This document shows positions 1 through 5,689 of a stretch of 6,807 bases of DNA, piece by piece (positions within the stretch are counted from its first letter, which is position 1; each line of letters opens with the position of its first letter). Origin of the DNA: MKRK01 sp001896915. GTDB taxonomy: Bacteria > Bacillota > Clostridia > Oscillospirales > Acutalibacteraceae. The notes beneath the pieces were generated by a model. It saw nothing but the letters and a program-made list of their open reading frames with translations. It did no database searches and was not told where the DNA came from. Location: the NCBI GenBank assembly GCA_937973935.1, contig CALJJF010000052.1, positions 1 to 6,807 of the forward strand, read 5' to 3'. Both the position numbers and the translations under genes were made by a program.

Positions 1-182
1 AGTCGGAGCTTCTCGACTCCGGCATCAAACCAAACACCATCCGCCTCTCCGTCGGTACCGAGCATATTGACGATATCCTGTTTGATCTGGCAACCGCTCT
101 CGGTCCGGTAGAAGAGGAAATAACGGAACCTGCCGCCAAAAAAACATCTATTTTTAAAAAGATATTTACAAAAGCAAAATAA
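1..182 (+). CDS. Cys/Met metabolism PLP-dependent enzyme, C-terminal end (O-acetylhomoserine sulfhydrylase / MetY type), 5'-truncated
   Basis: This is the 3' end of a gene that begins outside the window. It reads in the frame starting at base 3 and stops at TAA 180-182, giving 59 visible codons. The stretch IRLSVGTEHIDDILFDL is the C-terminal signature of the Cys/Met-metabolism PLP enzymes. The form SVGxEHIDDI is most typical of O-acetylhomoserine sulfhydrylases, which make homocysteine (or a related thioether) from O-acetylhomoserine and sulfide or a thiol. Cystathionine gamma-synthase and gamma-lyase share a similar ending and cannot be excluded, because the PLP lysine and substrate-binding residues are off the window. 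After the usual end of the fold there is an extra tail of about 20 residues, acidic first (EEEITEP) and then lysine-rich (AAKKTSIFKKIFTKAK), which is not typical of the family. The M20 amidohydrolase starts 33 bases downstream on the same strand, so the two are probably co-transcribed. Confidence 0.8.
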   Translation, partial: SELLDSGIKPNTIRLSVGTEHIDDILFDLATALGPVEEEITEPAAKKTSIFKKIFTKAK

Positions 183-197
183 CCCGAAACGGGTTTT
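181..197 (+). other. short intergenic hairpin (weak)
   Basis: AACCCG (181-186) and CGGGTT (190-195) pair around an AAA loop, followed by two further T bases. The left arm starts inside the stop codon of the PLP-enzyme gene. Six base pairs and only four consecutive T bases are weak for a rho-independent terminator. The next gene has no recognisable promoter of its own in the 33-base gap. I read it as an intercistronic hairpin that may tune readthrough or protect an mRNA end. Confidence 0.35.
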
Positions 198-215
198 GAA
201 CGGAGCTGTCCGCCT

Positions 216-1400
216 ATGAACACTCTGCCCCAAATTGTGAGCGAAAAAGATTATCTGGTTTCGGTCAGAAGACATCTGCATAAAAACCCGGAGCTCAGCC
301 AAAAAGAATTCGGAACCGCCACCTACATAGAAGAACAGCTGGACTCCATGGGTATCATTCACAACAGAATCGGACCAACGGGCATTTTAGGTGTGATAGA
401 AGGCAAATCCGGCAGCGGCAAAACAGTACTGCTGCGGGCAGATATTGACGCCTTACCCATTCACGAGGAAACCGAAGCCCCTTATCGCTCCCGCACGAAA
501 GGTGTCATGCATGCTTGTGGCCATGATGTTCACACAGCCGCACTGCTGGGAGCCGCAAAGGTCTTAAAGTCCGCCAGAGAAACTTTTTCCGGTAAGGTTC
601 TGCTGGTGTTTCAGCAGGCAGAGGAGTTCGGGCACGGTTCTCGGTATTTTTTGGAACAAAATATCACAAAGGATGTGGACCGGGTCTTCGGAGTCCATGT
701 CTCCCCCACCTTCCCGGTGGGGTCACTGGCTATGGTCAGGGGTGCCGATGCCGCTTCCTGTGACTATTTCAAAATCACAGTTCAGGGAAAAGATGCGCAT
801 ATTTCAAAGCCCGCAGAAGGAATTGATGCATTGTATGCCGCAAGCCTGATTGTCACAAAACTTAAAGGTCTGGCAGTAAAGTTCGTGCATCCCCCGGAAA
901 AAGCACTGATCGGTGTGGGAAAAGTGACCTCCGGTACCTCCTACAACATCATTGCCGGCAATGCGGTCATTGAAGGCACCACAAGAACCTTTTCCTATGA
1001 CACACAGGAGCTGTTAAAGCAAAAGGTTACGGAGCTGGCTGAAACCATTGCTGCTGCCGAAGGCGCAGTAGCGACGGTTGTCTTTGAAACCTTCACCTCT
1101 CCCCTGATCAATGACGAAACGGCTTTTGACGAGGTTTACAGGATTGCCGAAACCATTGTCGGCGCTGAAAACATTGTGACCGAACAAGAACGGATCACAG
1201 GCTTCGGCGCCGATGATTTCGCCGAATATCTACGGGACATCAAGGGTGTTTATGTGCATGTGGGCACTGCAAACACAGAAAACCCCAACACCAAAAAACC
1301 GCTTCACAGCAGCCGCTTTGATGTAGACGAAGAAGCACTGCTGGTTGCCGCCGGTTTGTTCAGCCAATATACCCTTTGGGTTCTAGGCCACAATAAATAA
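216..1400 (+). CDS. M20-family (M20D) metal-dependent amidohydrolase, N-acyl-amino-acid / hippurate hydrolase type
   Basis: A 394-residue protein of normal family length, predicted cytoplasmic because there is no signal peptide. M20D enzymes remove acyl groups from N-acylated amino acids using a two-metal centre. All expected landmarks are visible: RRHLHKNPELS near residues 18-28, LRADIDALP at 73-81, metal-site HACGHDVHTA at 99-108 (Cys101, His103), QQAEE at 133-137 with the catalytic Glu and a metal-binding Glu, FGVHV at 158-162 (His161), and the C-terminal His364 in PLHSSRFDVDE. The middle third is the dimerisation or lid domain. The ATG at 216 is preceded by GGAG (202-205), and the protein begins just before the conserved RRxLHxxPE helix, so the start is sound. 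Relatives in Firmicutes include deacetylases of sulfur-containing N-acetyl amino acids (for example B. subtilis SndA/YxeP types). With a sulfhydrylase-type gene upstream and a glutamate-cysteine-ligase-like gene downstream, a sulfur-metabolite deacylase is a reasonable inference. Exact substrate unknown; aminobenzoyl-glutamate or hippurate hydrolase activity remains possible. Confidence 0.9.
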   Translation: MNTLPQIVSEKDYLVSVRRHLHKNPELSQKEFGTATYIEEQLDSMGIIHNRIGPTGILGVIEGKSGSGKTVLLRADIDALPIHEETEAPYRSRTKGVMHACGHDVHTAALLGAAKVLKSARETFSGKVLLVFQQAEEFGHGSRYFLEQNITKDVDRVFGVHVSPTFPVGSLAMVRGADAASCDYFKITVQGKDAHISKPAEGIDALYAASLIVTKLKGLAVKFVHPPEKALIGVGKVTSGTSYNIIAGNAVIEGTTRTFSYDTQELLKQKVTELAETIAAAEGAVATVVFETFTSPLINDETAFDEVYRIAETIVGAENIVTEQERITGFGADDFAEYLRDIKGVYVHVGTANTENPNTKKPLHSSRFDVDEEALLVAAGLFSQYTLWVLGHNK

Positions 1401-1428
1401 AAATCATACAACCGTAAATCGAATGATA

Positions 1429-1446
1429 AAGGGGGGAAAGCATGTG
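1429..1446 (+). promoter_or_regulatory. strong Shine-Dalgarno site that selects GTG 1444 as start
   Basis: AAGGGGGG (1429-1436) lies 7 bases before the in-frame GTG at 1444, which is ideal spacing. The upstream in-frame ATG at 1423 has only AT-rich sequence ahead of it (no GGAG-like motif), and the SD itself would fall inside that longer reading. GTG 1444 is therefore the better initiation codon. Confidence 0.7.
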
Positions 1447-2829
1447 GATGAGACGGTTGTTTTCAAAGCCCTCTATGACAGATACATCACACCGACCAAA
1501 GCAAAAAGAGACCGATATCTCGGCATTGAAATAGAAATGCCGATTGTCAATTACAACGGGACACCGGTGGATTTTTCGGTGGTGCATAAGCTCACCGAGG
1601 CATTTGCAGCCCGATTTCATATGCATCCGGACGGTACCGATGACGAGGGTCACATCTATTCGCTGAAGGACAACAGAACCGGAGATATTTTTTCTTACGA
1701 CTGTTCCTATAATAATCTGGAGCTTTCCTTGGGAAAAGGAAAAGACATCAATCAATTATATAAGCGTTTTAAGCTATACTGCTTTTTTATACAAAATTTT
1801 TTGGCGCTGTACCGTCACACGCTAACCGGCATGGGCATCAATCCCAACCGCAAAATAAACCGCCATGTGCCCATTCTGAACGAACGTTACCGCATGCTCT
1901 TTCACCACCTCACCTCCTATGAAAACTATACCCATCCCGAAGGATTTCACTCTTATCCCGATTTTGGAATGTTCTGCAGTGCCTCACAGGTACAAATTGA
2001 TGTGGAGCATAGCAAACTTGTGGACACCATCAATCTGTTTTCTATGCTGGAGCCTGTAAAGGCGCTACTGTTCTCTAATTCGGTCATGCCGGAGGAGGAA
2101 GGCGGTCTGCTTTGTGTGCGTGACATGCTGTGGGAAAACAGCATGCAGGGTTATAACCCCAAAAACATCGGGATGTTTGAGGAAACACTGAAAACCGAAA
2201 GTGACTTACTACACTACATTGCAGGTACAAGCATTTACTGCACCATGCGTAACGGCCGGTATGTGAACTTCAAACCCGTTCCCGTGCTACAGTATTTCAA
2301 GAATCCCAGTTTAACTGGTGAATTCTGGAATGGAACGGAATACGAAGCGGTTACGATAGAGCCTGATCTTTCTGATCTGGAGCATCTGCGAACCTTCAAG
2401 TTTGAAGACCTCACTTACCGGGGAACCATTGAGTTTCGGAGCTGCTGCTGTCAGCCACTCTCCGAAAGTATGACCGTTGCCGCTTTTCATGCCGGCTTGT
2501 TTGAAATGACGAGTGAGTTAAATCACCTTTTAAGCAGAAGCCGATGGCTTTTTCAGAAAGACATTACTCCTTCCCGTCTTCGCAAAACCTTTTGCAGCTG
2601 CATCATTCCTCCTCATATCAGCCGTTTGGAGCTCAAAGAGTTACTATTGAGAATCCTGCACCTGGCAAAGGAAGGACTGAAACGACGGGGATATCGGGAA
2701 GAATGGTTCCTCGAACCCCTGTATGAACGGGCAAAACAACTTACCAACCCGGCAAAGCAGTACATCTGCGGCCTCCACAACGATATTCCGGTCAATGAGC
2801 TGGTTCGCCGTTATGCCGTGATTGATTAG
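1444..2829 (+). CDS. glutamate-cysteine-ligase-like protein (GCS2 / plant-type GshA superfamily)
   Basis: A 461-residue protein if started at GTG 1444; starting at ATG 1423 would add seven residues with a poor ribosome binding site. The GIEIEMP segment at residues 27-33 is the N-terminal metal/ATP-binding ExE strand of glutamate-cysteine ligases and related carboxylate-amine ligases. Other landmarks fit: NNLELSLG at 90-97, SASQVQID at 179-186 (the family's QV strand), LEPVKALLFSNS at 202-213 (matching the LxPxxxAxxANS helix) and RGTIEFRS at 326-333 (matching the IExR strand). The family joins the gamma-carboxylate of glutamate, or another acid, to an amine such as cysteine using ATP. The protein is divergent and carries an unusual CysCysCys run at 334-336 right after the IEFR strand, so the true substrate pair is uncertain. 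It follows the amidohydrolase by 43 bases and is closed by a terminator, so it is the last gene of the operon. The context suggests synthesis of gamma-glutamylcysteine or another small thiol conjugate; this is inference. Confidence 0.75.
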   Translation: MDETVVFKALYDRYITPTKAKRDRYLGIEIEMPIVNYNGTPVDFSVVHKLTEAFAARFHMHPDGTDDEGHIYSLKDNRTGDIFSYDCSYNNLELSLGKGKDINQLYKRFKLYCFFIQNFLALYRHTLTGMGINPNRKINRHVPILNERYRMLFHHLTSYENYTHPEGFHSYPDFGMFCSASQVQIDVEHSKLVDTINLFSMLEPVKALLFSNSVMPEEEGGLLCVRDMLWENSMQGYNPKNIGMFEETLKTESDLLHYIAGTSIYCTMRNGRYVNFKPVPVLQYFKNPSLTGEFWNGTEYEAVTIEPDLSDLEHLRTFKFEDLTYRGTIEFRSCCCQPLSESMTVAAFHAGLFEMTSELNHLLSRSRWLFQKDITPSRLRKTFCSCIIPPHISRLELKELLLRILHLAKEGLKRRGYREEWFLEPLYERAKQLTNPAKQYICGLHNDIPVNELVRRYAVID

Positions 2830-2897
2830 AACACAAAAATCAATAAGAATCCCACACAAAAAACATTATGTAACTTAAACACAATCTCATCCCATCC

Positions 2898-2934
2898 ATT
2901 CTGCAAAAGCCAAAAGCTTTTGCAGAATTTTTTT
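2898..2934 (+). terminator. rho-independent terminator of the sulfur operon
   Basis: A perfect 13-bp stem, ATTCTGCAAAAGC (2898-2910) with GCTTTTGCAGAAT (2916-2928), closes over the loop CAAAA and runs into seven consecutive T bases (2928-2934). It lies about 70 bases after the stop of the ligase-like gene and just before the next promoter, so it separates the two operons. Confidence 0.9.
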
Positions 2935-2945
2935 GCGTAAAACTG

Positions 2946-2974
2946 TTGACAAATATATTAAAAGGTAATATATT
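2946..2974 (+). promoter_or_regulatory. sigma-A-type promoter of the marR-flavodoxin operon
   Basis: A perfect -35 box TTGACA (2946-2951) and a -10 box TATATT (2969-2974) are separated by 17 bases. Transcription should start near 2981. It follows directly after the upstream terminator and precedes the MarR gene. An alternative -10, TATTAT at 2971-2976, has a less favourable 19-base spacer. Confidence 0.8.
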
Positions 2975-2998
2975 ATCTATAAAGGGTAATATGTTACC
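2964..2998. promoter_or_regulatory. two tandem inverted repeats, likely MarR operators
   Basis: Two 14-bp palindromes of the same design are present: GGTAA-TATA-TTATC at 2964-2977 (one arm mismatch) and GGTAA-TATG-TTACC at 2985-2998 (perfect arms, with three more A/T pairs beyond one mismatch on each side). Their centres are 21 bp apart, two helical turns, so two dimers would sit on the same DNA face. The first covers the -10 box and the second covers the predicted transcript start, the classical layout for MarR autorepression. Binding by the adjacent MarR protein is an inference. Confidence 0.7.
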
Positions 2999-3025
2999 TT
3001 TTAATGACTCAGAAAGAGGTTGAAT

Positions 3026-3493
3026 ATGGATTATTTAGAGGAAATAGACGACAGACGGTTTTTGTTCGGTTCTCTGTTCGTGGTTGCCAATAAACTGGAT
3101 ACCCTTCTCGACAGGGATTTATCCCAGTTTAATATGACATCAAAACAGTGGTTGCTGGCCTGTGTGATCGACAATCTGTTTGAAGCGCCGCCTACCATTA
3201 AGGAAGTGGCAAAGGAAATCGGTAATTCCCATCAGAACGTGAAGCAAATCGCACTTAAGCTCAAAGAGAAGGGATTTCTACACATGGAAAAAGACCCAAA
3301 GGATGCACGCGTCACCCGAGTCAGTCTGACCGATGAAAGCAGCCGGTTCTGGCAAGGCACACAAATGCATGGTGCTAAATTCATGTTCGATGTATTTGAT
3401 CATATCACGGACGAAGAGCTGGCTGTGACCAGAAGAACCATTGAAAAACTATCGGATAATCTTGATCAAATGGAAAAGGAGCGGGAACAATGA
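3026..3493 (+). CDS. MarR-family transcriptional regulator
   Basis: A 155-residue winged-helix regulator of normal MarR length. The N- and C-terminal helices form the dimer interface. The DNA-binding helix-turn-helix is at about residues 57-84 (PTIKEVAKEIGNSHQNVKQI...), followed by the wing at 88-101, where KDPKDARVTRVSLT is the family's D-x-R-DxR-like wing signature. MarR proteins usually repress their own operon and release DNA when they bind a small ligand or are oxidised. The only cysteine visible is Cys46, in the helix before the HTH, so two-cysteine redox sensing within one chain is unlikely. ATG 3026 is chosen over the in-frame TTG 3020 because AAAGAGG (3013-3019) sits 6 bases before the ATG and directly abuts the TTG. 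It overlaps the flavodoxin start by 4 bases (ATGA), so the two are translationally coupled. Confidence 0.92.
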   Translation: MDYLEEIDDRRFLFGSLFVVANKLDTLLDRDLSQFNMTSKQWLLACVIDNLFEAPPTIKEVAKEIGNSHQNVKQIALKLKEKGFLHMEKDPKDARVTRVSLTDESSRFWQGTQMHGAKFMFDVFDHITDEELAVTRRTIEKLSDNLDQMEKEREQ

Positions 3494-3975
3494 AGAACTT
3501 AATGATTTATGGAACAAAATACGGATTCACGACTGAATGCATGAATCAGCTCATAGCCCGGCTGGAGGGCGAAACCACTCTCATCAATATCAAAACAGAC
3601 AGGGTTCCATCATTGGCAGGGTATGATAAAGTCATTCTCGGCGGCTCTGTTTATATGGGCACTGTACAAAAAGAAATCAAGGAATATGCCGCTTCTCATA
3701 CTGCGGAGCTATCTGCCAAAAAAGTCGGTTTGTTTCTTTGCTGCGGGCTGGCGGAGAATTTTCAAGCGTACTTGACGAATTCATTTCCGGCACTGCTCCT
3801 GTCAAACGCTGGGGCAAAAGAGGTCTTCGGCGGCGTTTTGAACACCGGCAAAATGGGATTTCTTGATAAAATGATTACATCCATGATGAAAAAAGCGACC
3901 GAAAAGGAAAACAAACCGCTTCCCCGCCCCCTTCCCGAAAACATCACACGTTTTGCAGAGATCATGAACGGGTAA
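3490..3975 (+). CDS. small flavodoxin-domain protein (Flavodoxin_5 / HemG-like)
   Basis: A 161-residue cytoplasmic protein consistent with a single flavodoxin domain, predicted to bind FMN and shuttle electrons. The phosphate-binding loop is YGTKYGFTTE at residues 7-16. The second FMN loop is ILGGSVYMG at 49-57, and the third loop follows the strand VGLFLCCGL at 79-87. The segment FGGVLNTGKMGFLDKMITSMM near 113-133 resembles the C-terminal part of HemG-like protoporphyrinogen oxidases and the Flavodoxin_5 family, rather than the small soluble flavodoxins. Two adjacent cysteines (84-85) lie next to the flavin site. AAAAGGAG (3474-3481) gives a good ribosome binding site 8 bases before ATG 3490. 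MarR plus small flavodoxin pairs suggest a stress- or redox-responsive function. HemG activity is not claimed: no heme genes are visible here. Confidence 0.88.
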   Translation: MKNLMIYGTKYGFTTECMNQLIARLEGETTLINIKTDRVPSLAGYDKVILGGSVYMGTVQKEIKEYAASHTAELSAKKVGLFLCCGLAENFQAYLTNSFPALLLSNAGAKEVFGGVLNTGKMGFLDKMITSMMKKATEKENKPLPRPLPENITRFAEIMNG

Positions 3976-3983
3976 GGACATGT

Positions 3984-4052
3984 ATGAAAACAAAACGTAA
4001 AGTCATGATTATCCCAGTATTGGTAAATTTCTACGAGGTAAATACGCTATGA
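3984..4052 (+). CDS. 22-residue small ORF between flavodoxin and CDP-alcohol transferase; hypothetical leader or small peptide
   Basis: ATG 3984 follows TAAGGA (3973-3978, built on the flavodoxin stop codon) by 5 bases, a good ribosome binding site. The ORF ends in TGA 4050-4052, which overlaps the ATG of the next gene by ATGA. The peptide begins with a basic MKTKRK followed by the short hydrophobic run MIIPVLV, and has no known motif. The layout (own SD, tight gene spacing, ATGA coupling) argues that it is translated. It could be a translational-coupling leader for the transferase, a tiny membrane-associated peptide, or the remnant of a lost gene. A chance ORF is possible, because 22 codons is short and the transferase has its own weak SD-like GAGG at 4035-4038. 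Confidence 0.45.
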   Translation: MKTKRKVMIIPVLVNFYEVNTL

Positions 4053-4615
4053 GACAATGGAAAACACTTTTGGTCAATACTCTCACTCTGTCTCGGATCC
4101 CACTCGCTCTTTGTCTTTGTTATACTCTATATCAAAACAGTACAAGTCCATTTCTGATTTTCGGTTTCTTCCTGTTAACCTACATAACGGATATGACAGA
4201 CGGGTTTTTGGCGAGAACCTTTTCCTGTTCCACCCGTCTCGGTGGGATTCTGGATGTGTCCACAGACCTTTTGTTCATCCTCTCCCTCTACGCCGTTATG
4301 GTACAAAAAGGCTGGATCTCATTTTTTATTCTTGCTGTCGTTCTTCTCAAATTCACAGAATTCCTGATCACCTCATCCATCTTAAAAAGCAAGAAGTCCC
4401 CCTTTGTCTTCGATCTCTTCGGCAAACTGTCGGCCGGGATGTTTTATGGATTCCCGCTCATCGTTTCTATTACACAATATGGAATCCTATCCTCCTTCAA
4501 TTCAATCGAGAGAGGATATCTCTTACTGATGCTGACTCTCACCCTGCTCTCCTCTGCCCAACGCATTACAAAATGTATCTTGCTCTTCAAACACCACCCC
4601 ACCATAAAAACATAA
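4049..4615 (+). CDS. CDP-alcohol phosphatidyltransferase family membrane protein
   Basis: A 188-residue hydrophobic protein with about five to six predicted membrane helices. The complete catalytic signature DG-x2-AR-x8-G-x3-D-x3-D is present: Asp51-Gly52, Ala55-Arg56, Gly65, Asp69 and Asp73, with the additional family Asp48 upstream (ITDMTDGFLAR). These enzymes transfer a phosphatidyl group from a CDP-linked donor to an alcohol acceptor in the membrane (phosphatidylglycerophosphate, phosphatidylserine, phosphatidylinositol-phosphate or cardiolipin synthesis). The acceptor cannot be predicted from the motif. The length and the N-terminal NTLTLSRIPLAL segment are most like PgsA-type proteins. 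Its place behind MarR and a flavodoxin is not the usual pgsA housekeeping context, so it may be an accessory, regulated lipid enzyme. It is last in the operon, and its stop codon lies inside the terminator stem. A long overlapping frame at 4057-4728 was rejected as a shadow. Confidence 0.88.
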   Translation: MRQWKTLLVNTLTLSRIPLALCLCYTLYQNSTSPFLIFGFFLLTYITDMTDGFLARTFSCSTRLGGILDVSTDLLFILSLYAVMVQKGWISFFILAVVLLKFTEFLITSSILKSKKSPFVFDLFGKLSAGMFYGFPLIVSITQYGILSSFNSIERGYLLLMLTLTLLSSAQRITKCILLFKHHPTIKT

Positions 4616-4646
4616 GGAAGGCAAACCGCCTTCCTTATGTTTTTAT
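4604..4646. terminator. bidirectional rho-independent terminator between convergent genes
   Basis: A perfect 19-bp inverted repeat (4604-4622 with 4628-4646) has the loop AAACC. The GC-containing core AAGGAAGGC/GCCTTCCTT is flanked by an A-tract on the left and a T-tract on the right, so it can terminate transcription from either side. The TAA of the CDP-alcohol transferase (4613-4615) is part of the left arm. The convergent AraC-type gene ends about 75 bases to the right. Confidence 0.92.
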
Positions 4647-4720
4647 CTCAGCTAAAAAGCTGCCGGATATAATTAATACGCAGATGCACCATTCACCCGC
4701 CCGACTGCAACATCGGGAGG

Positions 4721-5575
4721 TTATTTGATTTTATCGCTTTTCCGATAGAGGACCGGTGTCATGCCTTCCAGCTCCTTAAATATCCGATTGAAATAAGTGA
4801 CATTTTCAAACCCAACATTCATGGACACATCAATCACGGGCATCCCGGTGGTTCTCAAAAGCTTTCGGGCCTTTTTGACCCGCAAAATATTCAGATGTTC
4901 CGCAATGCTGATTCCCGTTTCTTTTTTAAAGAGCCGTCCCAGATAGGTTGGATTGATATGATAGAATGCTGCAATGTCGCCGATGGTGATTTTTTTGTTA
5001 AAATAGCTGTCAATATACCGCTTGGCTGCCTGCACAGCCCAATGCTCCTCCTGCTTGCTATAATCCGCCTGCCTGATTAACAGCTTGATATAATCCCTCA
5101 AAAACAGTCCCAGCTGCATAAAATAATCTGCATCCTCCCGACTGCACAGGGTAGGCAGCATCTCCCGAAGCTCCTGCTCTGATACTCCCGTCAGTGCTGC
5201 GGCATGTCTGATTTTTTTCTCCGCTTTCTCCCTGTCCGCCATAATGTTTCCGATAAAAATAATCCCAACTGTTTTTTCATTGTCCATTATGGGAACAACC
5301 GTTTCCGACAAACCCATCGGACAGTTCCCCTGATAGGGCTGACCTGTGTTAATGGCCTTATTTACCGCTCTTGTTTTACAGGCAAAGCAGCGCTTCATCC
5401 CTTTTGCCGTTTTCTTTGCGGTTTCGCAAAAAAGGGAGGAGTGAATGTATGTCTCCACACGCAGTGTTAACAGCTCAGGCTGTGTAAATCCCGAGATATC
5501 GTGTATACAAATATGAAACCGATCGTTCACATGCAATAAATCAATCACCTTTTGCAGCTGCAAGGTCTCTGTCAT
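4721..5575 (-). CDS. AraC-family transcriptional regulator with N-terminal PocR sensory domain
   Basis: A 284-residue, two-part protein. Residues about 5-170 match the PocR ligand-sensing domain: helix LQKVIDLLH, then KGMKRCFACKTRA at 58-70, GNCPMGLSETVVPIMDNEKTVG at 83-104 and FIGNI at 107-111. Cysteines 50, 63, 66 and 85 form a cluster that could hold a metal or sense redox state; this is inference. Residues about 180-279 are the AraC DNA-binding domain with two helix-turn-helices. The first is ITIGDIAAFYHINPTYLGRLFKKETG, and the second lies around VIDVSMNVGFENVTYFNRIFKELEGMTPVLYR. PocR domains are predicted to sense small hydrocarbon-derived molecules. The gene is divergent from an FAD-dependent oxidoreductase, its likely target. 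An in-frame TGA lies 9 bases upstream of the ATG, so 5575 is the earliest possible start; the SD there is weak (GGGA-type). There is no signal peptide; it acts in the cytoplasm. Confidence 0.9.
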   Translation of the reverse strand: MTETLQLQKVIDLLHVNDRFHICIHDISGFTQPELLTLRVETYIHSSLFCETAKKTAKGMKRCFACKTRAVNKAINTGQPYQGNCPMGLSETVVPIMDNEKTVGIIFIGNIMADREKAEKKIRHAAALTGVSEQELREMLPTLCSREDADYFMQLGLFLRDYIKLLIRQADYSKQEEHWAVQAAKRYIDSYFNKKITIGDIAAFYHINPTYLGRLFKKETGISIAEHLNILRVKKARKLLRTTGMPVIDVSMNVGFENVTYFNRIFKELEGMTPVLYRKSDKIK

Positions 5576-5621
5576 TCCCGTTCATCGTCCCAATCTTTCA
5601 ATTATGTGTCATGTTTTTTCT

Positions 5622-5630
5622 ATTATATCA
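5622..5630 (-). promoter_or_regulatory. extended -10 promoter for the AraC/PocR gene
   Basis: On the - strand the bases read TGATATAAT, a perfect -10 hexamer with the TGn extension. No good -35 box lies at 17-18 bases, as expected for extended -10 promoters or activator-dependent ones. Transcription would start near 5615, giving a leader of about 40 bases before ATG 5575. Confidence 0.6.
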
Positions 5631-5680
5631 CATTACTATAAGAACAGGTATAATAAATACAAGAAAATTTGATTTTTTTT

Positions 5681-5689
5681 TGATATAAT
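5681..5689 (+). promoter_or_regulatory. extended -10 promoter for the FAD oxidoreductase gene
   Basis: TGATATAAT (TGn plus perfect TATAAT at 5684-5689) lies behind a T-rich tract. No convincing -35 box is visible, which fits a promoter that needs an activator such as the adjacent AraC-type regulator. The start would be near 5696, giving a leader of about 37 bases. A second TATAAT at 5649-5654 is a less likely alternative. Confidence 0.6.

Noticed and set aside
181..197. Possible terminator between the PLP enzyme and the amidohydrolase
   Set aside because: Only a 6-bp stem and four T bases; too weak, and no promoter follows it for the next gene, so the operon reading is kept.
1360..1755. 131-codon - strand frame
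   Set aside because: It lies antisense to the ligase-like gene start and the amidohydrolase end; no domain, and it would run against the operon.
2830..2945. Possible RNA gene or small ORF before the marR promoter
   Set aside because: Apart from the terminator the stretch is A-rich with no SD-start pair and no conserved RNA fold that I can recognise.
3020..3025. TTG 3020 as start of the MarR gene
   Set aside because: It directly abuts the SD sequence, leaving no spacer; ATG 3026 has a 6-base spacer.
4649..4662. CAGCT-AAAA-AGCTG hairpin
   Set aside because: Five-bp stem without a T-tract; likely chance in the convergent spacer.
4700..4717. CCCGA/TCGGG hairpin just after the AraC-type stop
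   Set aside because: Five base pairs, an 8-base loop and no T-run on the - strand; the strong hairpin at 4604-4646 is the better terminator.
4057..4728. 223-codon + frame overlapping the CDP-alcohol transferase
   Set aside because: It lies in another frame of a gene with a complete catalytic motif, runs through the terminator hairpin, and its translation is rich in His, Arg and Ser with no domain.
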